A stretch of DNA of 64,000 nucleotides from NCBI RefSeq assembly GCF_963583255.1, contig NC_084807.1, positions 1,192,872-1,256,871 on the forward strand, read 5' to 3'. The stretch's first letter is position 1, and every line of letters begins with the position of its first letter. This document shows positions 25,001 to 34,699 of the stretch, one piece after another. The translations under genes and the position numbers were made by a program. Source of the stretch: Pyrus communis (lineage: Eukaryota > Streptophyta > Magnoliopsida > Rosales > Rosaceae). The notes under the pieces were generated by a model. That model was not told the origin of the DNA and did not search any database. It saw nothing but the letters and a program-made list of their open reading frames with translations.

Positions 25001-25620
25001 CATCAAACGTAAAAAAAATTAGAGAATCCATAATTTTATACCTGCTTATACTTCTTCTGTCGCATTCCGTCCGCCGTCTCGATGATGAACTCGGTGGAGA
25101 AGATGTTCGTAAGCTTGGCGCCGTAGCCATTGCGTCCACCGGTGGTCTTCTTCACCGTATCGTCGTAATTGCTACTGGTCAGGAGGTGCCCGAAGATCAA
25201 CTCCGGGACGTAGACCCTTTCCTCCTGGTGAATCTCGACAGGAACTCCAGCGCCGTTGTTGTAGACGCTGATGGAGTTCTGCTCGACGTCAATGGTGACT
25301 TTGACGGAGTCCATGGACGGATCTCGCTGTTTGTTATCGGCGGCGTTGACGAGAATTTCGTCGAAGATCTTGTACAGGCCGGGAACGTAGGTGATGGAAC
25401 GGTTGACCATCTCGCCATTTTGGTAGACCCAGAGGTTCGAGGTGTGCTTCTCGATCGACCCGATGTAGGTATCGGGTCGGAGCAAGATATGCTCCAGCTG
25501 GCTCTTCTTCTGGTACATTTCTTCGATAGTCTTGCCTTTTCCGCCGCCATCGGTGGGGGCTGGGTGGTCGATGTTGGCGTTGTTACTGGTTTGGAGCGGG
25601 CGTTTCTTCTCGATCGCCAT
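19036..25620 (-). CDS. TOP2: DNA topoisomerase II (ATP-hydrolysing, type IIA)
   Basis: Nineteen exons on the minus strand: 25620-25042, 24529-24237, 24134-24068, 23976-23706, 23617-23418, 23327-23118, 23000-22887, 22789-22679, 22581-22417, 22325-21984, 21891-21758, 21658-21304, 21211-21025, 20929-20880, 20791-20363, 20276-20117, 20007-19940, 19832-19724, 19592-19036. All have GT/AG sites and keep frame, giving 1466 aa, the usual plant length. GHKL ATPase: EILVNAADN (88-96) and GRNGYGAKL (162-170), with the QTK-loop in SQTKETL. TOPRIM: EGDSA (462-466) and DHDGSH (541-546). Winged helix: catalytic Tyr794 in ARYIYTRL. The C-terminus is basic/acidic with an SDDDDDE run. The enzyme passes one DNA duplex through another in the nucleus. 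Intron 1 holds a LINE piece. Confidence 0.97.
24703..25005 (+). mobile_element. LINE 3' fragment in TOP2 intron 1
   Basis: Antisense to TOP2, an 82-codon frame reads KTRENRLRWFQQVNQTLIV, then VRRCDYETETKGKTGRRRPK and RKYIEHVELTEELAQNRV, followed by a stop. I recognise this as the C-terminal end of the reverse-transcriptase protein of plant LINEs. It is followed by GTGGGATAAGGG and TTGTTGTTGTTG, a typical 3' tail of the family. The 5' part of the element is missing. Confidence 0.75.
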
Positions 25621-25929
25621 GGTTGGTGGCGTTTGGAGGAGGCGGATATTCTAGAGTGAGGAAATGAGTGAGGGGGAGAGAGGAATTAGGGATTTATGGG
25701 TGGGATGCAACGGTCGATTAGGTATTTGAATTCGAATTTCAAATGGAAGGATTTTGGGCGCGGTGTTTGAAATGTTTGAATGGGAAATCGGACGGATGGG
25801 GTTCGAGTTTGAAGAATCACGGTGGATGATGAAGGAGAAAGGGAATCTTATAGGAAGGCGTTGAATCTCAGTTGACTGAGTGGGTGCGTGCGATAATGGG
25901 ATTTGTTTATGGACACTTTTTATCGATGG

Positions 25930-26108
25930 GATAATTCTCCACCATCATATTCTCATTTTCTTCCATCTCCTCCTCTTACGCATTATTTTTTGTCTTATTA
26001 TCTTTATAAAAATATCAACATAAGATGTTGACGTATCTTAACCGTGACCCTTCAAATAGGAGAACATGAAAGGATAAAGAAATTAGGAGGATATAGAATC
26101 CTCCTCCA
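25930..26108 (-). mobile_element. 180-bp MITE family, copy 1
   Basis: The ends ATAATTCTCC and GGAGGATATAGAATCCTCCTC form an imperfect inverted repeat. The core includes TTTTGTCTTATTATCTTTAT and GTTGACGTATCTTAACCGTG. The same core occurs, with orientation changes, at 27333-27514, 53470-53644 and 53763-53940. Confidence 0.62.
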
Positions 26109-27332
26109 TGGGATAAACATCAAGAAACTAAAGACTAGAGGTCTCAACAGCGTCTCTCACTAGAAAATGCGGGTAACACATAAATTTCGACAACGTCTCT
26201 CACTCGAAATGTACGTTAACTAGTTCATCAATTATAAAATTCATCTAACGATACATTTCGATTGGGTTAAGTGTTAAAACATATAGCTTTTCCCTTCTAT
26301 TTCCCCCTCCCCAATTTCTCTCCAACCCTTGTTCATTGGGTTAAGTGTTAAAACCTTAAAAAAAAAACTCAAATTGCCCCAATATTTAGCCCAAAATTAG
26401 TGGCAGAGCCGACATTTGAGAGTGGAAAACAGAATGTGAAGCCCAAAACCCACGCTTAGACGTGCCAAACGCGCCAGCCCAGCACCCAGTTGGACCCCAC
26501 CCACATAGGTGTGTCCCCCTCTTGTCGGGCGTAACAATGAGCCCAACGTCTCTTTTTTCTGATCCAATGGCCACAATTCAAATGGACCAACAGTCCAAAT
26601 GTGTGTGTATGTGTGTATATATATATGTATATATATATATATTTGTTTTATATTTATAATTTCATTGAATTCAACAGCTGATATCTAATATGATCAAATC
26701 CAATGATATAAAAAAAGATCTAACATCCCAAATTTAAATTTAACGGCTAAAATAATTAAAAAAAATTATTTAACTCAAAATTCATCCAAATTTAGTGATT
26801 TTTCAATATTTATCGGAATCTAAATATTTTTAGGTTAAAATGTTTACAAATGTACATAATTTTTTATTTTATTTTAAATAGCCTAAATTTATTCTTTAAT
26901 AACCTCATACTAAAAAAATTAGGCTAGAAGGGTTAGAGGAGAAAAGCTGGTTCTAGATTAAAACCTAAATTTTTTGGATTAAAAATTTTAGGTTTTACTC
27001 CAAAGGTTGGAGATGGTCTTATGGAGCCAAGCAGAGTGTGAGAATATGAAGGTCAAAGAGTTCCACATTGTTGAAATAAGAAATCTTGCAATGACTTATA
27101 AAAGGTTGGATTACCCCATATATTATAAATTGATTTTATAATAGAATCTCAACTTTCTTCACAAAGACGTCTACGAATTCATATAAAGAATGAGGGCTGG
27201 GAAAACTTTGCCATACCCTACAAGCATTAAGCCAATCCCTAAGAACATGAGTAGCATCTTCACATTCCTTTGCACGAGTGGAATGAAAATAGTTAGTAGT
27301 CAACCTCCTCTTTAGATCCTTGCTTATTAGCT

Positions 27333-27514
27333 AGGAGTAGGATTCTCTACTCTCCTAATTTCTCTACCCTTCTATCCCCTCCTATTTGAACAGTCACGGT
27401 TAAGTCACGTCAACATTTTATATTAATTTTTTATAGAGATAATAAGACAAAAAGTAATGTGTAAGAAGAGGTGAGGGAAAGGAATGTGAATAGGAGAGTA
27501 GAGAATTCTCCTCC
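27333..27514 (+). mobile_element. 180-bp MITE family, copy 2
   Basis: The left end GGAGTAGGATTCTCTACTCTC and the reverse complement of the right end (GGAGGAGAATTCTCTACTCTC) form inverted repeats of about 25 bp. The core runs GGTTAAGTCACGTCAACATT then GATAATAAGACAAAAAGTAA, which is copy 1 read from the other strand. Confidence 0.7.
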
Positions 27515-28020
27515 TTAATTAATAGCTGAGCTCCATCTATAAACGTTTCCCAAGTAATGGAGGTCTCACCCAACATTGAAGAGGTCACATACAATTTTGG
27601 TTACACGTTTTGCCTACATTTTAATTTGGATCACCGTATATTTATTTTGAGAAATGTTAAGAGGCTTCTCAAAAAGTATGATTCTTTATGGATTATTACA
27701 ATACCTGTTTTTGCAAGAACAACTTGTATGATATAAATTCACCACTATAATAACTTTCCGTACTAATAACGTAAAAACATATAAGAAAAAACTAACACGT
27801 ATCCTTTTATTATTAGCACCTAAGAAGTCCCATGCAAAGTCTTTCACGCTTTCACCAATACTTTTCCCGCCGGAGACGACTAAAATAAATAAATACACAG
27901 AAAGGAGAAGGCATTAGATTAACTTGTTATTCTGGCTGACAACAATAACCTGAATCCACTGGAGTCCAATTCCGCTGTCTGGACGATGGCAACTACATCA
28001 ACCTGAATCCATACTTGCGA

Positions 28021-29656
28021 GTACGTTTTTTCTTTCCCATCTCTCATCCACTTTGATTATTTTACGCTTTCTGTTTCTGTATCGTTGCTGAGAAAATTCA
28101 AGGAATTCACAAAGAAAATTGAAATTTCGACAATAACAGCCACAACAATTGAAATTCAGCGTACTTGAGGTTCTGTGATCTGTTTCTTATTGTCATTGAT
28201 TTGTTGGTCTTACCTGATTAGATCATTAGAGAGAGAGAGAGAGTAATCTGAAGATCACAACTTCATGGTTGAATTTGTATTTAGGTATTTCCTGAATTTG
28301 TTTAGTATGGTTAACATTTTTGTTCGAATTAAGGGTTTTGATTTAGCTGTTTTGTTTTTAGATAAATTGTTAATTGGTTTAATCGTGGTGTGTTTATAGA
28401 TTATCCATATGTTTGGTAACTACTCAGAATAACGGGATAGAATAACGTTAAATTAAATTTTGGTCTCATGTTCTTTAACCGCATTCAGTTTCGGTACAAA
28501 AACAACAAAGCCTTATCCCACTAATTGGGGTTGGCTGTATGAATCCATTACCAATGCAAAAAGCTAAGGACTTAAAGCTGAGCCTTGGTGTCATCTGCGA
28601 AAAGCATACACCGCGGGATACCATCTTGAATATGTCCGGTTACTTCATCGATTACCAATGCAAAAAGGTAAGGACTTAAAGCTAAGCGTTGGTGTAACCC
28701 TATGGTTATGGGAAAGCTTTCGGTGAATCAAAGAAGTATAGTTAGACTAGGGTGTACTGGTACTTAGGGTCAGCTGGAGCACTGGAGGTTTTGTTCATTT
28801 TGTTTACTTTTTTCTCAAGTCCCGAATGATGAATGATTTTACTCAATTGCTGTCTTTCGAAAACTATTAGAGGGGAGATCTTTGTATCTCAATTGCTTTC
28901 TTCAATTGGATTTGAATTTATAAGGACTTGGATTCAAAGTTATGAGAATTGGGTAGTGAGCTATTTGCTTGAAATCACTTTGGATACTGGAATGAAGTTG
29001 TGGTAGAGTTAATGTTTGGAATGACGTTGGCATTTGGAAATTTTGGAGTCAAAGTTAAGTATACACAGTTGTTCCATGTTCAATAAATCGAAGTTTTGAC
29101 AATCTGTAATTAAGTTCAAGCTTAGTGGATTGTTCGTTATTATTCCTTAGCTTATATGAATCATGGACTTTTGTCCGAACGATTATGATTTGTGAGTTTC
29201 ATGGCGAAGAAAAGACATATGAGTTTGGGCCTGATGCCCATCTCACTTAGTAAACACTAATACAGATGACATAATATTTTTCTTCTTCCTTTTGTTGGAC
29301 ACAACATCTTTCTGTACTCTAAAAAGTAAAAAAGCTTTAGTGAGAATTTTGTTTATCCTCTTCAGTCTTGAGGAGGAGGGAGGGGGAGCTTGACCTGTTT
29401 TGCTGAGTTTCCCAAAATATTTTTAAATACAGTTATCAAAAGCCGTAGAAAACAGTACTAGTCTGTTGTGTATTCAAGATTCTTAATTGGCAGCGTGTAA
29501 TCAAGAGTCTTAATTGTCCCCATTTCATGTATTTTGTCTTACCAGATGGTTATCGTTTAAGTTTGTCTATCAGAGTATGATACTACCGTATTTTAGAAAT
29601 GGCATCTCATGATCTTTTTGGTATTAAAATGTGATGTTTATATTATCTTTTGACAG
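28021..29656 (+). other. Probable 5'-UTR intron of RLF
   Basis: A donor-like CGA|GTACG at 28021 and an acceptor TTTTGACAG|GAAAG ending at 29656 would join a leader exon near 27960-28020 to the short leader before the ATG at 29701. The interval has no gene of its own but holds the LINE remnant. Transcript data would be needed for certainty. Confidence 0.4.
28541..28740 (-). mobile_element. LINE reverse-transcriptase fragment in RLF leader intron
   Basis: On the minus strand a frame reads GLHQRLALSPYLFALVIDEV followed by HIQDGIPRCMLFADDT, including the FADD catalytic motif of LINE reverse transcriptase. The LSPYLFALV-coding stretch then appears a second time, partly, before the sequence jumps to the 3' tail (28497-28540, antisense of CCACTAATTGGGG and CTTTGTTGTT). 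It is therefore an internally deleted and rearranged LINE, of the same family as the piece at 24703 but in opposite orientation. Confidence 0.72.
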
Positions 29657-29700
29657 GAAAGATTGCTTGAAATAGTCTGGGAACTTCATTCAGCTTAGAA

Positions 29701-32261
29701 ATGGACAACGATAACGATTTCACTTTTTGCCAGGTAAGCGTTATATGTACATTTTGTTATCAAGAAAGCTATACCCTTGAAATATGCCTATTGATTCAAT
29801 GCATCATCTGCAGTGGTTTGTGTTTCGGGGATATGATTGATAGTGGCTGAGTTTTTGTATGCCATAATTCCATATTGATGTAAGGTCTGTGTTATATGTT
29901 CAGGTTGGCCCACCAGGGATTCAGGATGATCATGAGACAAATAAGCTCACTTCAGATATAGAAAGTATTACCATAAATGATGGATTGTCAAATGGCACTA
30001 GTAGTAATGAGAATAGAGGTGTTCCGTGGCAAGGTGGTTTACCAGGAGGAGCCACTTTCAAAAAACAGGAAACAGTTGGTTCTTCGTCTGTCAGCGTCAT
30101 TGATGCATCATCCATGAAAAAGAAATCTGAAGTTCCAAAGCAACTAAAATCAGGTGATGCTGGAAACTCAGTCAAGCCTGCAACTCGTGCTAAAGTACCT
30201 TTTGAGAAGGGATATAGCCAAATGGATTGGCTCAAACTGACTCGAACACATCCTGACCTTGCAGGTACTTAGTTAAAAAGTGCCTCAGCTGATATTGCTT
30301 CTCATCTGTCATAATTTTTCTTCTTCCTGTCACTATTTTTCTTGACCTTTTTTTTTTCATGTCATTTGTGTTCTGCTGGCTATGATGCATACATAATTTG
30401 TGATTTTTCTTTCTAGCACTGGTAAGTTTTTATTTGCGACTCTTGTCAAGAACAAAAGTTGTAAGGATATACCTTTAAACTTTGTGATAATCCCAAAGAA
30501 TATACTTTCTTTTTATCTTTTGTAAAGCTTTTTCACTTTGTGGTAATCCTAAAGGCAATTATCAGAAGATATAAAGAAAATACCTTCAAACTTTGCCCAA
30601 TGAAAGTATTCTAGCTCTACAAGTTCGTTGAGGTCCCTAAGTCATCCTTGTTGACAACACGTTTATGAATATTATGTACTCATAGAAAGCCTATTCGTCA
30701 TGAATTTCTGATGCATGTTATTATAAGTTCAGGAAACAACTTGTGATATCTCTGGTATTTTCAAGTGCAGTAGTGATTATATCAGTGTTAGTTCTCAAGA
30801 TTCAAATTGTGTCTCAGGCTTAAAGGGACAGTCAAATAAGAGGCTTATTTCACTGAATGAAGTTAAACAGCACCAAAAAGGAGATTCAATGTGGACTGTT
30901 CTAAAAGGCCGCGTGTACAATTTGTCTCCATACATAAGATTTCACCCGGGAGGTATGTACATGTTTTAGTCTGTTCAAGTTCAAATGTTAGCTGGAGTGA
31001 ACTGTGTCATTCCAAGTGTGTATTGCTGACACCTTTCCTTGTAAACCCCAAAATTGTTAAAGTATTTATATCGGTAGGCATGCTTTATCGGGTTCTTGCA
31101 GTCTTCTTATTGAAGTTTTATTGCTCCACACCCCCAACTTAGCCGACAAAATTCAATTAATAGCATGAGGCATCTACGAGAAGTGCTACAAAAAATGAGG
31201 GCACTTTCTGTTTCTTCTAAATTTCTAATGAAGATTATCTATAAAAGGGATGTGGGCTATTGATTTCAAGTTTACTTGGCGGATGTGTGCCAACTCTGAG
31301 CTCGTTAATGACCTAGGAAGAGTAATAAGGTAGAAAGGCAAAGCGTTTGCATTTATAGGGCAATCTGATGTTAACCATATCATTTCTATATAAGCATTTT
31401 CAAATGCATTACCAATTCACCACCAATTTTATTAAATCCTTCATATTGCAATGGGCATAATTCTGTCACCAAAAAACTGCTGAGTGATGAGGTCTAACTA
31501 CGAACCATAAATGAGACTTTGCGAGAGTTTCTGTATGTTATTTGGTTAGAACTACGACATACAAATCCTGTTTTTGACGATTTCTTTTTCTTCAGGTGTT
31601 GATATTCTAAAGAAGGCTGTGGGAAAAGACTGCACATCGTTATTCAGTATCCTTTTCTATACTTAATTGGTTATGTGTTGTTGAGTTTTATTGTTCTTAA
31701 GCCTTACGTCTCCATGAAAACAAGAGAATAGATTTGCTACCACCATACCATATTAAGTGTTTTGGAATGTGTTTTATTTTTGGGATCCGTGTAGTGGGTA
31801 GATTAAATCAAACTCTTCCAACGGCGCATAGAATGGATGGTGAGCAAATGTATTATCTACCAACAGAACTGCCCGTAAAACTTGTTATTACTAATGGAGT
31901 AGGATTGGGAAGGTTTTTCTCTTTTTCTTGTTCGCCAGAGAAATTTTGAATCATAACAAGCATTTCCAAAACTTGAACAGGAATGTCGGATTCTCTTGGT
32001 CTCGCTCATTCCAAGGAATGAGTTTAGGATTCCTGAAATCCGATTCAGCGAAGCAACGCAACCAAAAAGTGCCTGCAAATCAGCAATGTGTTTGGGATCA
32101 TCTTCATTTTATTTTAAGCCTATTTTAAAGTGCTGTTAACAATTGCTCCTTATTACATTTCTTTAGATAAATACCATGCTTGGGTGAATGCTGAATTTTT
32201 ACTCGAGAAATGTCTCGTTGGTACTTTAGACGATGGCGAAGGACAACATTCCAAACATTAG
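29701..32261 (+). CDS. RLF: Cytochrome b5 domain protein RLF (REDUCED LATERAL ROOT FORMATION-like)
   Basis: Five exons: 29701-29733, 29904-30264, 30818-30952, 31596-31646, 32167-32261. All junctions are GT/AG and in phase, giving 224 aa. The N-terminal ~130 residues are Ser/Thr/Lys-rich, ending [21 protein letters not shown] cytochrome b5-like heme-binding domain fills the rest: [35 protein letters not shown] (first heme-ligand His in HPGG), [16 protein letters not shown] and [18 protein letters not shown] (second His). No membrane anchor follows, so the protein should be soluble, unlike ER cytochrome b5. In Arabidopsis the single RLF gene promotes lateral root initiation. The start codon opens the tiny first exon, [11 protein letters not shown]. 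Confidence 0.93.
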
Positions 32262-32356
32262 GAATCTGCGGCCCGCTCATCATACCGGCAGATTGGCACA
32301 GCAATTTATTTTCCAAATCAAAGTTCACATTATATTTATCATAACAATTTCATATA

Positions 32357-32503
32357 GGGATGTGCTATCGACACACCTTATTTTACTTCTCACACACCTT
32401 TTGTTAATTTCTATTCGTTGATTTTCTTCAATTCATCCGATCAGACAGTTAAAAATTAAAAAAATTATGATAAGTAAAATAAAATGTCTAGATATCACAT
32501 CCC
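32357..32503. mobile_element. Small MITE, GGGATGTG/CACATCCC ends, copy 1
   Basis: The left end GGGATGTGCTATCGA pairs with the right end TCTAGATATCACATCCC. The 147-bp AT-rich core contains CTTTTGTTAATTTCTATTCG and TTCAATTCATCCGA. A diverged copy is at 54432-54578. Confidence 0.68.
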
Positions 32504-32637
32504 TTTTATATATTCATTTTAAAAGAAACACACCTTCTCATGCACTGTTGCACCATTTTGTCAAATTCATATTTTGTTGTATATTATCAATGCATAAGCA
32601 TTAGAGATGTTCTTGCATGCTATGGAACTTTCCAATT

Positions 32638-32742
32638 CAATGAAAACTAATAACAATGATTTGAAAACTTTAAGTTTTGACCATAAAGACAAAATAAAAG
32701 ATAAAGTGAACAGTACCAGAAACCTTTCGTTAAAGTCCCTTT
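32638..32742. mobile_element. MITE with TTTAACGAAA-type ends, copy 1 (partial)
   Basis: The block ATGATTTGAAAACTTTAAGTT...AAAGTGAACAGTACCAG...TTTCGTTAAAGTCCC is a shortened relative of the elements at 40835-40986 and 57596-57748. Confidence 0.6.
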
Positions 32743-32744
32743 AT

Positions 32745-32870
32745 TTTACCATAAGCTACCAAAGAAAACTTCAGATCCTTCACAAATAAAGCGCTTAAGA
32801 CTTTATCTTATCATAAGCTACCAAAGAAAACTTAAGATCCTTCATAACTAAAGCCCTGAAAACTTACTTT
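32745..32870. repeat. Direct repeat, two ~62-bp units
   Basis: CATAAGCTACCAAAGAAAAC, followed by TTCAGATCCTTCACAAATAA in unit 1 and TTAAGATCCTTCATAACTAA in unit 2, occurs twice in a row downstream of RLF. No function is visible. Confidence 0.75.
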
Positions 32871-33072
32871 AATGTCCAAAACACTTCAAGCACCGTTTTA
32901 AAGAAAAATCACTAGATCCGGATATTATCCGTTACACAATCTCTAGATCCTTCATAACACACCTGCCCTCGTCAACGGCCAAATTCACAAAATGTCGGAA
33001 TCATATTAACCGTTGCACAATCTCTATAACGATGTTGTAGTCTTATGGTGATTTAACTAAAAAAACTAGCAA

Positions 33073-34567
33073 TTAAGCAACAGGGGAAACCTTAACTTCA
33101 TCTAGGATAGGGCCACAAAGAGCTCCATAGTCCTTGGTGTGGTAGAAGGAGCTGAAGAACGTGATTCTGGTCCTGATTGAAACCGCTTTGAACCTGAAAC
33201 TGGCCTTCTTGAACCCGCCTTTTCCTTTGGAGGCGAAGGGAACTTTGAGCGTTTCCTTGCCGGCAAATGCTTCAACCATCATTGATCCTTGGCAGCCGTT
33301 TCTTGCATCACCGACGGTGAATGAGAGGCTGTAGAGCTTGTTGGGAACTGTCCTGATAATCTGGGCTATGGCACTTTCTCTTCCCGCAACAAGCTCAACT
33401 GCGCCCTTTCCGACTGGAACATTGAAGTGATTGGAATCGATGAACTTTACGGCCTTGAGGGACTCGATGATCCAGCCGGGGAGCGGGGATGTCGCATCTA
33501 GTTGTTTCGGAGGGAGGAGTACACCATGGGAAGAGTTTAATAACCTATGGGGAGCCTCTTCAAAGCCAGGGTTTCTGACCAAATTATCTGCAAGAAACAT
33601 TCAATGGTTTCAACAAAATAGCCTTGTTTTCTTTGTTAACTCCGATAAGCAACACATCCAACAAAAAACCACAGCATACAATTTAAAAACGAAAACGGTT
33701 AGTGTCAAGCTTTCTGTCTTTCCAAAGGTAAAAAACTGCAACTAGTTTACGTTTTTAGTAGACTGAACACTGAAATGGTTATCAATCGACCCCTTGACCG
33801 AAAAAGAGTTGGAAAAGCCACCCGTAATGATCTATATGCACAGTGGACAAGGAAACCCAGATCCGGATAACCGATATAACTATCAAGAAAGAACTTTGTG
33901 CAAAAGCTATGTTACAAAATAAATTGTCTCTGCAGGACGTCGTCTAAGCTTTGAGTAACGATTCTACGCCCTAAAACAATCAACCATGTCAATAAATCAG
34001 ATCGGAGTTGGAAATTAGCTGCATAAGCATAGTTACCTCTAGTGGGGTACACAGGGAAAAGCTCCTTGATAGCAATGGCATCCAAGAGAGGGCCACAAGC
34101 AGGATCCTCTTGAACCCCAGGATTGTGAAAAGTCACTTTAACAGTTGCAGAAGTTGCTCTGAATCCCCAAGCGTAAGTGTCGCCGCCATTGCTGCTGTAT
34201 AGGGTTTGCATAGGAAGGTCCCCTGCCTCGGGAGGCACCAAAACCCTCAAAACCTCCTCTTGGGCACAAGTCCTTGATGCCCCAAATGTTAGGGCATACA
34301 GAGAGCCTGGCTTGACTTTAAGGGTCTGGGAGATTGAGGCCTCATTACCAAGCCTCACAGCATGGACGCCATGAGCTACATTAAAGTACATTCCGCCGGG
34401 TTGCGGCCCGGCGGAAATGTACTCCACCAGGCCATCGATTTCCCACTTGGGCAGTGCATATTTGCCTACCAGAACTTTTTTCTTGAGGTTAGTTGGTTTT
34501 GGTGGCTCTTCAAAGTTGCCATTGGCCAAGAGTCCTGATTAAGATATGCAGATAAATAATAGATCAG

Positions 34568-34607
<40 letters not shown>

Positions 34608-34698
34608 CATCCAGAGGCACAGATGCAGAAGCAGGATTAGTGAGTAGCAATGAGAATCCAAGCAAAAGTGAGAGCAACCCAGTAGCCATTTTCACCAT
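33073..34698 (-). CDS. Secreted DUF642 cell-wall protein
   Basis: Three exons: 34698-34608, 34534-34037, 33587-33073, in phase, giving 367 aa, the usual family length. An N-terminal signal peptide (MVKMATGLLSLLLGFSLLLT, cleavage near SASVPL) is followed by two galactose-binding-like DUF642 halves. The first opens DGLLANGNFEEPP and contains VEYISAGPQPGGMYF and HAVRLGNEASISQ. The second opens DNLVRNPGFEEAP and contains KGAVELVAGRESAIAQ, FTVGDARNGCQGSMM and YGALCGPILDEV. DUF642 proteins are apoplastic, bind cell-wall polysaccharide and modulate pectin methylesterase activity. Upstream, a TATA-like CATATAAATG lies near 34790-34799. Intron 1 is only 73 bp and is half microsatellite. Confidence 0.95.
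34571..34602. repeat. (AG)16 microsatellite inside DUF642 intron 1
   Basis: Thirty-two bases of perfect AG (CT on the coding strand) begin six bases past the GT donor at 34606-34607, inside a 73-bp intron. Confidence 0.95.
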
Positions 34699-34699
34699 T

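Larger units (their letters stand above)
25621..27950. other. Intergenic region between TOP2 and RLF
   Basis: The divergent TOP2 (-) and RLF (+) promoters share this space. It contains two ~180-bp MITEs of one family (25930-26108, 27333-27514), a TA-rich microsatellite (26600-26641) and an inverted AT-rich patch near 26930-27020 ending TTGGAGATGG. The TOP2 upstream sequence has a GC-rich GGGCGCGG patch at 25756-25763; I could not match it cleanly to an E2F site. Confidence 0.45.

Noticed and set aside
24982..25659. A 225-codon plus-strand frame over TOP2 exon 1
   Set aside because: It is the antisense of the highly conserved ATPase exon; the sense strand gives a perfect topoisomerase II N-terminus with a proper donor site.
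25752..25763. Possible E2F site upstream of TOP2
   Set aside because: The sequence TTTTGGGCGCGG does not fit TTTSSCGC without an extra base; a cell-cycle site would be plausible but is not shown.
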